Shown piece after piece: positions 7,098 through 14,108 of a stretch of DNA of 16,587 nt (its first letter is position 1; every line of letters starts with the position of its first letter). The stretch comes from Candidatus Aminicenantota bacterium (GTDB lineage: Bacteria > Acidobacteriota > Aminicenantia > Aminicenantales > Aminicenantaceae). The stretch is taken from assembly GCA_030615975.1 (NCBI GenBank), contig JAUWYH010000011.1, positions 1-16,587 on the forward strand. The letters are read 5' to 3'. The notes beneath the pieces are model-generated. The model did not search any database. It was not told the origin of the DNA and was given only the letters and a program-made list of their open reading frames with translations. A program made the translations under genes and the position numbers.

Positions 7098-7113
7098 TGT
7101 TTCACGTGGAACA
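7098..7113. promoter_or_regulatory. parS: parS centromere-like site
   Basis: TGTTTCACGTGGAACA is a 16-bp palindrome apart from one base pair and agrees with the conserved bacterial parS core (TGTTNCACGTGNAACA). It covers the last codons and TGA stop of mnmG (Cys-Ser-Thr-stop) and extends into the 14-nt gap before parA. I saw no second copy in the window. ParB encoded next door should bind it and nucleate the segregation complex here, which implies the replication origin is fairly close. Confidence 0.93.
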
Positions 7114-8943
7114 TTTTTCTCTTTTTTGAATATTCAGGTAAACATGAAGATTCACTATAGCTGCTGGTGTGATCCCAGGTATTTTTTTGGCTTCTCCTAT
7201 AGTTTGAGGGCGGAATTTTTCCAGTTTTTCTCTCACTTCTTGGGTAAAACCAGGAATTTTCCCATAATCTACTTCTTTTGGGATTTTTTCTTTGTCTATT
7301 TTTCTGATTCGAGCAATTTCTTTTTCTTGCTTTTTTAAATAACCTTCGTATTTAACCTCTGATTCGATATGACGGATTTCTTCATCGGTTAAATTGAATT
7401 TGAATTTTTTATATTCCAACACATTTTCTAATTTAACTTCAGGTTTTTTAAGGAAATCTTTCAAAGATATTGTTTCATTGCTTTTGGTTTTGATTTTTTC
7501 TTTTTGAAGAAAAGCCATAGTTTTATTTATTTTTTCTTGTTTCTTAAGGAAAACTTCGTATTCTTTTTCTTCAATGAGTCCATATCTGTATCCATATTTA
7601 ATCAGTCTTTTATCTGCGTTGTCAATTCGAAGGAGAATCCTGTATTCGGCTCTTGAGGTGAAGAGACGATATGGCTCTTCGACTCCCTTGGATATGAGAT
7701 CATCGATAAGAACGCCTATATAGGCTTCATCCCTGCAGAGGATAAAAGGTTTTTGCTTTTTTATTTTTAGGGCGGCATTTATTCCCGCCATCAGTCCTTG
7801 GGCTGCTGCCTCTTCATAACCTGAAGTGCCATTTATCTGGCCGGCTAGGAATAAATTTTTGATTTTTCTTGTTTCTAAAGTTGGGTAAAGTTGAGTGGGC
7901 ACAACAGCATCATACTCGATTCCGTAAGCTGGTCTTAAAATTTTTGCTTGATCCAATCCAGGGATACTTTTCAGAATTTTTTTTTGGATCTCAAAAGGAA
8001 GACTTGATGAAAGACCATTGACATATATTTCTTCTGTATCCATACCTTCGGGTTCAAGAAAAAATTGATGTCTTGAATGATGAGGAAACTTGACTACTTT
8101 ATCTTCGATTGAAGGACAATAACGTATTCCTATCCCTGTTATTTTTCCGCTGTATAGAGGGGATTTATCTAAATTTTTTCTTATGATTTCATGGGTTTTA
8201 GAGTTTGTATAACCAATATAGCAGATAATTTTGTTCTCAAGTTCCTTTTGGGTCCTGAAAGAGAATGGAATAGGTTTTTTGTCTCCAGGTTGTGGAGTGA
8301 AGTGTTTCCAATCTATAGTCTGTTTATGAAGTCTCATCGGCGTTCCTGTTTTCAACCGGAATGTTTTCAGACCTAGCTTTTTTAGATTATCGCTTAATTC
8401 TCGCGAAGCAAGCTCATTGGCTCTGCCCGCCGAATAGCTGTGAAGACCGATATGGATAAGGCCATTTAGAAAAGTACCTGGGGAGAGAATCACAGTCTTG
8501 CCGAACACTCTATTCCAATCCAAAGTCATGACTCCTGTTACTTTGTTACCTTTCACAAGGATTTCAGTAACAATTCCCTGAAAGAGTGTTAGATGGGGAA
8601 TTCTTTCTAACCAAGTTTTCATAGTCTGCCTGTAAAGAGCCTTATCAGATTGAGCACGCGGAGCTTGAACCGCCCCTCCTCGACTTCGATTTAATAATCG
8701 GAATTGAATTCCTGTTTCATCGGCAAGGAGGCCCATAATGCCGCCTAAAGCATCTATCTCCCGGACTAAATGCCCTTTGGCAAGACCTCCAATAGCGGGA
8801 TTGCAAGACATCTGGGCGATGGTTTCGAGATGAATTGTGATGAGGCATGTTTCAAGACCCATACAACTTGCGGCATAAGCAGCTTCGCAGCCAGAATGGC
8901 CCGCTCCAACAACTATGACGTCGTATTCATCCTCAGTATTCAT
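7102..8943 (-). CDS. mnmG: tRNA uridine-5-carboxymethylaminomethyl synthesis enzyme MnmG (GidA)
   Basis: MnmG is the FAD-dependent partner of MnmE; together they modify the wobble uridine of several tRNAs. The 613-residue protein has an N-terminal dinucleotide-binding motif VVGAGHSGCEAA (about 11-22), the family signature MSCNPAIGGLAKGHLVREIDALGG, QFRLLNRSRGGAVQAPRAQSDK, PAYGIEYDAV, the second family signature around NGTSGYEEAAAQGLMAG, TSRAEYRILLRIDNAD, and the C-terminal helical MnmE- and tRNA-binding region. Length is typical of the long (MnmG) rather than the short (TrmFO) type. The ATG at 8943 has AGGATGG upstream, overlapping the mnmE stop. The stop codon lies within parS. Confidence 0.97.
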   Translation of the reverse strand: MNTEDEYDVIVVGAGHSGCEAAYAASCMGLETCLITIHLETIAQMSCNPAIGGLAKGHLVREIDALGGIMGLLADETGIQFRLLNRSRGGAVQAPRAQSDKALYRQTMKTWLERIPHLTLFQGIVTEILVKGNKVTGVMTLDWNRVFGKTVILSPGTFLNGLIHIGLHSYSAGRANELASRELSDNLKKLGLKTFRLKTGTPMRLHKQTIDWKHFTPQPGDKKPIPFSFRTQKELENKIICYIGYTNSKTHEIIRKNLDKSPLYSGKITGIGIRYCPSIEDKVVKFPHHSRHQFFLEPEGMDTEEIYVNGLSSSLPFEIQKKILKSIPGLDQAKILRPAYGIEYDAVVPTQLYPTLETRKIKNLFLAGQINGTSGYEEAAAQGLMAGINAALKIKKQKPFILCRDEAYIGVLIDDLISKGVEEPYRLFTSRAEYRILLRIDNADKRLIKYGYRYGLIEEKEYEVFLKKQEKINKTMAFLQKEKIKTKSNETISLKDFLKKPEVKLENVLEYKKFKFNLTDEEIRHIESEVKYEGYLKKQEKEIARIRKIDKEKIPKEVDYGKIPGFTQEVREKLEKFRPQTIGEAKKIPGITPAAIVNLHVYLNIQKREKCST

Positions 8944-8951
8944 TATCCATC

Positions 8952-10319
8952 CTATTTGCCAACACAGAATCGGTTGAATATATCATTAATAATTTCGTCG
9001 GCCTTAATTTCTCCTGTAAGCTGGCTGATTAAAGGAATAATCTTCCGTATCTCTTCAGCAATAATTTCTTCAGTGTAGCCTTCCTTAAGGAGACGTCCCC
9101 CCCCACGGAGGCAGTCAAGGATTTCTTCGAGCAGAAGCTTCTGGCGAAGATGAAGGATCACTTCTTCCCCTTGATTCTGGTTTGGTACGAAAATCTTATG
9201 GATTTTCGCTTTAAGTTTTTCAAGGTTTGTTCCCTTTAGAGCAGATATTTCTAAAGAGGGAAGGTTTTTTCCCTGATCTTTAACTTTTTCTTTATTCATT
9301 CTTAAAGGAAGATCAATTTTATTAAATAAGAGAAGAGGTTTTTTATTTTTACATTGCTTGAGAAGCTTAAAATCTTCAAGTGTCTCATTCTGGGAAGTAT
9401 CGAAGAGAAGGAGTACTCCGTCAGCATCAGAGAGTAATTTTTTCCCTCTTTTTATCCCCTCTTTCTCTACTGGATGAGAAGGGGTGGTGATACCGGCCAT
9501 GTCGATCAGCGAGAAAATAGAGTCTTTGATTTTTGTTCTCTCCTGGAGATAATCTCTGGTTGTCCCAGGATAAGGAGTAACGATTGCCCTTTCTCTTTCA
9601 AGAAGTGAATTGAAGAGGGTCGATTTTCCGACGTTTGTTCTTCCAGTTATAGCTAATGTTAGACCTTTGCTCAGTGTTTTTCCCAGGATGTAGCTTTCTA
9701 TGAGCTTTTTTATACCTTGGATTGTATTTTCAATTGTTTTTAATATTTGCTTCGGGGAAATTCGCAACCTTTCCTCAGGGAACTCAATGCTCGCTTCGAT
9801 TTGAGATAAAAGGTGAATGATATTTTTTCTGAGGGAGGCGATTTTTCGGGAAAGGCTTCCTTCAAGCTGCTTAAAGGAAATCTTTGCTTGTTTAAGAGAG
9901 GAAGCTTGGATGATATCATTGATGGCTTCAGCCTGGAGGATGTCGATCCTTCCTCTAATATAGGCACGGAGAGTGAATTCTCCGGGATTGGCATGCCGTG
10001 CTCCAGCCTTTATTCCGATGCGGATAATTTCCTCAAGAATTATGGGACTTCCATGGCAACTTATTTCCACCATGTCTTCCCTAGTGTAGGTCGAAGGCTG
10101 GGGGAAATAGGTCAGATAAGCTTCTTCAAAAAATTCTTTTTGCTCAAAGTCATACAGGTTTCCCAAAATTGGGCGGAGCGGCTTAATTTTGGCCTTTTGT
10201 TTCTTTGGTTTGAATATTTTTTTGGCGATAGAAAGAGATTTTTTCCCGCTTAGACGCACTATTCCCAGCCCTCCGTATCCGAGAGGCGTGGAAATGGCGA
10301 TGATAGTCTCTTCAAACAT
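8952..10319 (-). CDS. mnmE: tRNA modification GTPase MnmE (TrmE)
   Basis: MnmE is a GTPase and formyl-tetrahydrofolate-binding protein that works with MnmG on wobble uridines. The 455-residue protein has the N-terminal folate domain (about 1-120), a helical domain, and an inserted G domain: G1 GRTNVGKS (226-233), G2 region GTTRDY, G3 DMAG (273-276, usually DTAG), G4 NKID (333-336). It ends in FCVGK, the catalytic-cysteine tail of the family. The ATG at 10319 has no usable Shine-Dalgarno sequence; AGG is only 2 nt away. A sigma-70-like promoter ends 9 nt upstream, so its mRNA may be leaderless. It follows jag after 90 nt, the largest gap in the block, and is followed by mnmG after 8 nt. Confidence 0.96.
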   Translation of the reverse strand: MFEETIIAISTPLGYGGLGIVRLSGKKSLSIAKKIFKPKKQKAKIKPLRPILGNLYDFEQKEFFEEAYLTYFPQPSTYTREDMVEISCHGSPIILEEIIRIGIKAGARHANPGEFTLRAYIRGRIDILQAEAINDIIQASSLKQAKISFKQLEGSLSRKIASLRKNIIHLLSQIEASIEFPEERLRISPKQILKTIENTIQGIKKLIESYILGKTLSKGLTLAITGRTNVGKSTLFNSLLERERAIVTPYPGTTRDYLQERTKIKDSIFSLIDMAGITTPSHPVEKEGIKRGKKLLSDADGVLLLFDTSQNETLEDFKLLKQCKNKKPLLLFNKIDLPLRMNKEKVKDQGKNLPSLEISALKGTNLEKLKAKIHKIFVPNQNQGEEVILHLRQKLLLEEILDCLRGGGRLLKEGYTEEIIAEEIRKIIPLISQLTGEIKADEIINDIFNRFCVGK

Positions 10320-10328
10320 AACCTATAT

Positions 10329-10357
10329 ATAATAAAACGGTGAGAAGAAAACGTAAA
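10329..10357 (-). promoter_or_regulatory. Candidate promoter of mnmE
   Basis: On the minus strand TTTACG (10352-10357) and TATTAT (10329-10334) are separated by exactly 17 nt. The -10 box ends 9 nt before the mnmE ATG, so transcription would start at or within a base or two of the start codon. It lies in the 90-nt jag-mnmE gap, which has no obvious terminator. The -35 box is a 4/6 match and the -10 box a 5/6 match. Confidence 0.5.
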
Positions 10358-10409
10358 GCGTAAGAAGTTGAAAGGGAAGTAATTTAATGAGTGTTTATGG
10401 GAACTGAAA

Positions 10410-11042
10410 TCACTTATTTTGGTTTTTTAAGGGATAGATGTTCACTCTTTTAAGAAATCCTTCGCCGATACTTTCGGTTGTGATTCCAGGGATTTGATTC
10501 GCAGCGATATGAATAAGCCGCCGTTCATAAGGATTCATCAAATCCAAGATTTCATTATTTCCTGTTTCATGGACATGGCGAGCAATATGCTGGGCGTACT
10601 GGCTTAATTCTCTCTCTTTTCTTTTCCTGTAGAAATCGCAGTCGGTTTGAACTTTTTGAGGAGAGATTTTATTGAGAAGATGTTGAAAAGCCAAGAGCAA
10701 GGAGCCATCCTTCCGAAGAAGAAGATATTTGTCTTTTCCTTCGAAAATGAAATAAATCATATCATTCTCTATTTTGACTTGGTACTTAATATCAAGAGGG
10801 AAGCGAGAGAGAAGCTTATCGAGAAATTCTGCTACAGGAGTTTCTTCCAACTCTTTTTTTGGCCAAGCACGGATGACAATTTCTTTACTCTTCCTTCCAA
10901 AGAGTTTTGTTTTTTCAGTGACAATTTCGTAATTGAACTGGGAGCGAGGAAGTTTGAGGGTATGTTCAGCAAGATCTATGACTTCTTCTAGATTCCTTCC
11001 CTTAAATTCATGTTTTGGACTATTTTTTTCTTCTTTTTCCAT
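10410..11042 (-). CDS. jag: RNA-binding protein Jag/KhpB (Jag_N-KH-R3H)
   Basis: Jag is a cytoplasmic RNA-binding protein usually encoded just after yidC and linked to cell-division and envelope control. The 210-residue protein has the Jag_N domain (about 10-60, FKGRNLEEVIDLAEHTL and KTKLFGRKSKE), a KH-like domain (about 78-130) and an R3H domain (about 145-205) with MNPYERRLIHIAAN (Arg174, His178) and the TTESIGEGFLKRV tail. The KH GxxG loop appears as RKDG (110-113), so the first glycine is missing, which may weaken RNA binding through that domain. The ATG at 11042 lies within the 3' end of yidC (23-nt overlap), with GAGAG about 6 nt upstream. Confidence 0.9.
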   Translation of the reverse strand: MEKEEKNSPKHEFKGRNLEEVIDLAEHTLKLPRSQFNYEIVTEKTKLFGRKSKEIVIRAWPKKELEETPVAEFLDKLLSRFPLDIKYQVKIENDMIYFIFEGKDKYLLLRKDGSLLLAFQHLLNKISPQKVQTDCDFYRKRKERELSQYAQHIARHVHETGNNEILDLMNPYERRLIHIAANQIPGITTESIGEGFLKRVNIYPLKNQNK

Positions 11043-12675
11043 GAGTTTCTCTCTTTTTCTTTTGCATAAGGCGATTCATGATGTACTGTTGCCCGATTTG
11101 AAGGACATTGTTGGTTAACCAATAGAGGATGAGACCACTCTGAAAATTCAAAAAGATGACGGTCATGACGACAGGCATGATGAGCATCATTTTTTGTTGA
11201 GTAGGATCAGCAGAAGTGGGTGTCATTTTTTGGCTTATAAATTGGGTGATACCCATTAGAATCGGAGTGATGTAATAAGGGTCTTTCACTGAGAGGTCCT
11301 TTATCCAGAGAATAAAAGGGCTCTGCCTGAATTCTATCGAGATGGCTAAAAGCCGGAAAAATCCTAAGAAAATAGGGATCTGGACTAGCATGGGCAGACA
11401 GCCTCCAGCAGGATTGATGCCTTGTTCTTTGTAGAGCTTCATCATTTCTTCGTTCATTTTGCGCCGCTGGGCAATGTCTCGTTTGGCTTTCTTGTGTTTG
11501 GCTCTTAATGCTTTAATTTTGGGTTGTAGTTCTTGCATTTTAGCCATAGAGCGAGTGCTTTTGTAGGTTAAAGGAAAAAAGATGATTTTTATGATGAAGG
11601 TGAGGATAATGATGGAGAAACCCCAATTAGGGATTATACTGTGGACAGATTTAATGGCTTTGAGCAGGATTTGGGCCATCACTCCAAAAAAACCGAATTT
11701 TATCAATTTTTTGGCATCGTATCCGAATTCACTCAAGGCATCAATTTCTTTTGGCCCTAAATAAGCTCTCTGGGGATAGCTTAAAGCGAGGAAGAAGTAA
11801 GGGGATTGATCTTTCACTTCTCTCAAGAAGATTGCACTTGATTGCTGGGGAGAGGTCAAGAAAAGAGCTGTAAAATAATTGTCTTCATAAGCGGCCCAGA
11901 TGACAAAATTGAAGATGTTTTGTTCTGGCTTGAATTTTCTTTCGTCTTGGCGATGAACTTTTTGAGCGGCATAAACAGCGACTCCACTTCCTCCTCCGAA
12001 TCTCATTTTTTGTTCTGTGGGTGAAGGATTTCCAAGGCTAGGGCCCCAGAGTAGTAGAGGTTCAATTTTCTGAGCGTTCTTCCACACATTTACTTGAACA
12101 TCAAACGAGTATTTTCCGTCTTGGAAAATGAAGATTTTTTCGACTCTGTTGCCTTTTTCATCTGCATACTCAAAACGGAGTTTACCCATCTGGCTTCTTT
12201 TTAATTCCAGCTTTAGATTTGAAAAGCTGTAAAGGGCCCTGTTTATTGAATCATCGAATGAGGGATCATCTGTATTCAGGGAAAAGGGATATTTGTTTAT
12301 TTCTCCAGAATGGAGGGAGACAAGCTCTAAATCCTCTTTTATCTCATCTTTATATTTTTTTAGCTTCCAGCTTTTCAACACTGCCCCTTTATTGCTCCAG
12401 ACAGCCTGATACAAAGAGGTGTCGATGAGAATTTGCTCTTCGACCTCCTCCGAAATCGGCTTAAGAATCTTTTCCTCTTCTTGTCGTACTTGCTCTAGTG
12501 GGGTTGGAGAGGGAGGATGGATTTTTGGGGAAATTTCTTGTTTTGGCTTCTTCTCAAATTCTTGAATCTTTTCTGGAGATATCTCTGGAGGAGGTGGCTT
12601 CTTAACGAAGAGGGCTTGATAGAGAACTAAGACTAAAAAAGAGAGGACAATGGCTAATAAAACTCTTTTTTCCAT
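11020..12675 (-). CDS. yidC: Membrane protein insertase YidC
   Basis: YidC inserts and folds inner-membrane proteins, alone or with SecYEG. The 551-residue protein is the long Gram-negative type. It has an N-terminal membrane anchor (about 5-24), a proline-rich linker (27-60), a large periplasmic P1 beta-sandwich (about 80-330), then the conserved five-helix core from about 330 with PLTYKSTRSMAKMQELQPK (Arg375, the groove arginine), KLYKEQGINPAGGCLPMLVQIP and the later helices around 470-530. The tail is strongly basic, suited to ribosome contact. The ATG at 12675 has AAGGA about 8 nt upstream, 11 nt after yidD ends. The 3' end overlaps jag by 23 nt. Confidence 0.97.
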   Translation of the reverse strand: MEKRVLLAIVLSFLVLVLYQALFVKKPPPPEISPEKIQEFEKKPKQEISPKIHPPSPTPLEQVRQEEEKILKPISEEVEEQILIDTSLYQAVWSNKGAVLKSWKLKKYKDEIKEDLELVSLHSGEINKYPFSLNTDDPSFDDSINRALYSFSNLKLELKRSQMGKLRFEYADEKGNRVEKIFIFQDGKYSFDVQVNVWKNAQKIEPLLLWGPSLGNPSPTEQKMRFGGGSGVAVYAAQKVHRQDERKFKPEQNIFNFVIWAAYEDNYFTALFLTSPQQSSAIFLREVKDQSPYFFLALSYPQRAYLGPKEIDALSEFGYDAKKLIKFGFFGVMAQILLKAIKSVHSIIPNWGFSIIILTFIIKIIFFPLTYKSTRSMAKMQELQPKIKALRAKHKKAKRDIAQRRKMNEEMMKLYKEQGINPAGGCLPMLVQIPIFLGFFRLLAISIEFRQSPFILWIKDLSVKDPYYITPILMGITQFISQKMTPTSADPTQQKMMLIMPVVMTVIFLNFQSGLILYWLTNNVLQIGQQYIMNRLMQKKKRETHGKRRKK

Positions 12676-12686
12676 AGATAAATCCT

Positions 12687-12896
12687 TTAAGGAACGAGGT
12701 CAATTCCTCCGGGATGAAAAGGATGACACCGGAGAAGTCTTTTGCTCCCAAGAAATATTCCTTTTATCAAACCATATTTTTTTATCGCTTCGGAAGTGTA
12801 GTTTGAACAGGAAGGGTAGAATCTACAGTAGTTCCCAATGAGAGGAGAGATGAGCTGTTGGTAGATTTTTATCAAGATTAAAACAAATTTTTTCAT
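12687..12896 (-). CDS. yidD: Membrane protein insertion efficiency factor YidD
   Basis: YidD is a small membrane-associated protein thought to assist YidC-dependent insertion. The 69-residue protein matches the family throughout: an amphipathic start (KKFVLILIKIYQQLISPLIG), then the cysteine-bearing CRFYPSCSNYTSEAIKKYG and the RCHPFHPGGIDLVP ending. Length is typical. Its ATG overlaps the rnpA stop as ATGA, so translation is probably coupled to rnpA, and yidC follows after 11 nt. Confidence 0.95.
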   Translation of the reverse strand: MKKFVLILIKIYQQLISPLIGNYCRFYPSCSNYTSEAIKKYGLIKGIFLGSKRLLRCHPFHPGGIDLVP

Positions 12897-13249
12897 GAAG
12901 ATTGGGTTTTTTGACTGACAAATTCGATAGCCGCAAGATATTCTTGCTGGAGAGAGGACCAGGATAATTCCAAAATATCTTTTTTTGGGAAAATAACAAT
13001 GTCCACTGAGCTTTTTAACAACTCTTTATTCCTTCGGAATAAATCTCTCATCCATCTTTTTATTTTATTTCTTTTAACAGCGTTACCAGTTTTCCTGCTG
13101 ACAACGATGGCTATCCTGGAGAAGCTTAAGTTATTGGAAAGATAAATGAGATTGAAATATTTTCCTTTATAACGCCTACCTTCTTTATAGATTAATAAAA
13201 AATCTTTCTTTTTCCTTATCCTCTCCCGAGGACTGAGCGTTTCATCCAT
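12893..13249 (-). CDS. rnpA: Ribonuclease P protein component
   Basis: RnpA is the protein subunit of RNase P, which trims the 5' leader of tRNA precursors together with the M1 RNA. The 118-residue basic protein shows the expected start (LSPRERIRKKKDFLLIYKEGRR), the central strand FSRIAIVVSRKTGNAVKRN and the RNR-type motif RNKIKRWMRDLFR that contacts the RNA. Its ATG overlaps the rpmH stop by one base (TAATG) and it ends in an ATGA overlap with yidD. The rpmH-rnpA-yidD order is highly conserved. Confidence 0.96.
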   Translation of the reverse strand: MDETLSPRERIRKKKDFLLIYKEGRRYKGKYFNLIYLSNNLSFSRIAIVVSRKTGNAVKRNKIKRWMRDLFRRNKELLKSSVDIVIFPKKDILELSWSSLQQEYLAAIEFVSQKTQSS

Positions 13250-13383
13250 TAAGCAGAGAGTTTTTTCCTACCTTTTTGTCTGCGGTTCTTGATGATGTGC
13301 TGTCCGCCCTTGGTTCTCATCCGGACGAGAAAGCCATGAGTTTTTTTCCTCCTTCTTTTGTTAGGTTGGAATGTTCTTTTCAT
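13249..13383 (-). CDS. rpmH: 50S ribosomal protein L34
   Basis: This 44-residue gene is short and easily missed. The translation begins MKRTFQPNKRRRKKTHGFL and continues VRMRTKGGQHIIKNRRQKGRKKLSA, a full-length L34 with the invariant KRTFQP start and HGF motif. L34 is a late-assembling protein of the large ribosomal subunit. The ATG at 13383 is preceded by a weak purine-rich AAAGAAAG, and a promoter with a perfect TTGACA lies about 35-60 nt upstream. It is the first gene of the long minus-strand block. Confidence 0.97.
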   Translation of the reverse strand: MKRTFQPNKRRRKKTHGFLVRMRTKGGQHIIKNRRQKGRKKLSA

Positions 13384-13416
13384 TGCTTTCTTTTAAATTT
13401 TTTCTTTGAGAAGAGT

Positions 13417-13445
13417 ATGTTAATAAACCTCGAATTATCTGTCAA
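13417..13445 (-). promoter_or_regulatory. Promoter of the rpmH-rnpA-yidD-yidC-jag block
   Basis: Minus-strand TTGACA (13440-13445), a perfect -35 box, and TAACAT (13417-13422, 4/6 match to TATAAT) are spaced by exactly 17 nt. Transcription should start near 13410, giving an mRNA leader of about 27 nt before rpmH. No other strong promoter was seen in this divergent region on that strand. Confidence 0.65.
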
Positions 13446-13480
13446 GCTAACAAATCTTTTTCTGAACTTCAGATGAGTGA

Positions 13481-13497
13481 TTCTCTCTATGAGAGAA
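13481..13497. repeat. Perfect inverted repeat between divergent promoters
   Basis: TTCTCTC (13481-13487) and GAGAGAA (13491-13497) form a 7-bp arm pair around TAT. It lies about 36 nt upstream of the rpmH -35 box and about 45 nt upstream of the carD -35 box. No T-run follows on either strand, so it is not an intrinsic terminator. It could be an operator for one or both promoters, or chance. Confidence 0.4.
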
Positions 13498-13541
13498 AAA
13501 TAGGACCGTACCTGATTTTACGGATTTTATTCAATGAATAT

Positions 13542-13578
13542 TTGACTCTTTTCCCCTAATTGATTATAATGTCACAAA
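13542..13578 (+). promoter_or_regulatory. carD promoter, predicted leaderless
   Basis: TTGACT (13542-13547, 5/6) and TATAAT (13565-13570, perfect) are separated by exactly 17 nt. The -10 box ends 8 nt before the carD ATG, so the expected start of transcription falls at the initiation codon or a base before it. There is no room for a Shine-Dalgarno sequence. An 11-bp palindrome ATTCAATGAAT (13529-13539) lies just upstream of the -35 box and could be an operator. Confidence 0.8.
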
Positions 13579-14097
13579 ATGGGTCTATTCAAGATTGGCG
13601 ATAAAATATTTTATCCCAATCAAGGCCTTAGTGTAATCGAAGATATCCAGGAAGAAAATTATTATGGGGAAAATTTTGAAATTTATCATGTAAGAATTCT
13701 TTATAATAATACTTTAGTTTTAGTTCCCTTTTCTTATGCAATGGAGATTGGGATCAGGAAGCCTGTATCAGAAGATGCGATTGATAAAATTTTTGAATTT
13801 ATGAGAAATGGTGAGGTTGATGTGACAATGAACTGGAAAGGCAGATACAAAGAGCATCTTAACCTCATGAAATCAGGGTTAATCCTTGATATGGCTTTTG
13901 TTCTGAAGAGTCTATTTTACCTCAACCTCATCAAACCTCTTTCTTTCCGTGAAAAAAAAATGATGGAGAAGGCAAAGAATCTTATTGTTTCAGAAATATC
14001 AGAAGTCTCTTCAATCTCAACCTCAGAAATTGAAAAAAAGGTTTTACAGAATTTATCTCTCTGCTTTAAAGATGTTCAATCTCAGATAGATTCCTAA
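13579..14097 (+). CDS. carD: CarD/CdnL-family RNA polymerase-binding regulator
   Basis: CarD/CdnL proteins bind the RNA polymerase beta subunit and stabilise open promoter complexes, often at ribosomal RNA promoters. The 172-residue protein starts with the Tudor-like polymerase-binding domain (about 1-60): FKIGDKIFYPNQGLSVIEDI, LVPFSYAMEIGIRKPV. An all-helical DNA-contacting domain follows with NWKGRY, LSFREKKMMEKAKNLIVSEI. Trp86 of NWKGRY matches the tryptophan that wedges into the minor groove in mycobacterial CarD. Length is close to the Mycobacterium and Myxococcus CdnL type, with no HMGA-like tail. It is divergent from rpmH and 11 nt upstream of the CNNM gene. Confidence 0.93.
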   Translation: MGLFKIGDKIFYPNQGLSVIEDIQEENYYGENFEIYHVRILYNNTLVLVPFSYAMEIGIRKPVSEDAIDKIFEFMRNGEVDVTMNWKGRYKEHLNLMKSGLILDMAFVLKSLFYLNLIKPLSFREKKMMEKAKNLIVSEISEVSSISTSEIEKKVLQNLSLCFKDVQSQIDS

Positions 14098-14108
14098 CTT
14101 TCAAAATT

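Noticed and set aside
9740..10253. Open frames on both strands overlapping mnmE
   Set aside because: All lie within the conserved MnmE coding sequence and show no recognisable domain.
13601..13619. DnaA-box-like TTATCC in the carD start region, and other single TTATCC/GGATAA words (for example near 14271)
   Set aside because: They are isolated, lie inside coding sequence, do not match the full 9-mer, and do not cluster, so they do not support an oriC here.
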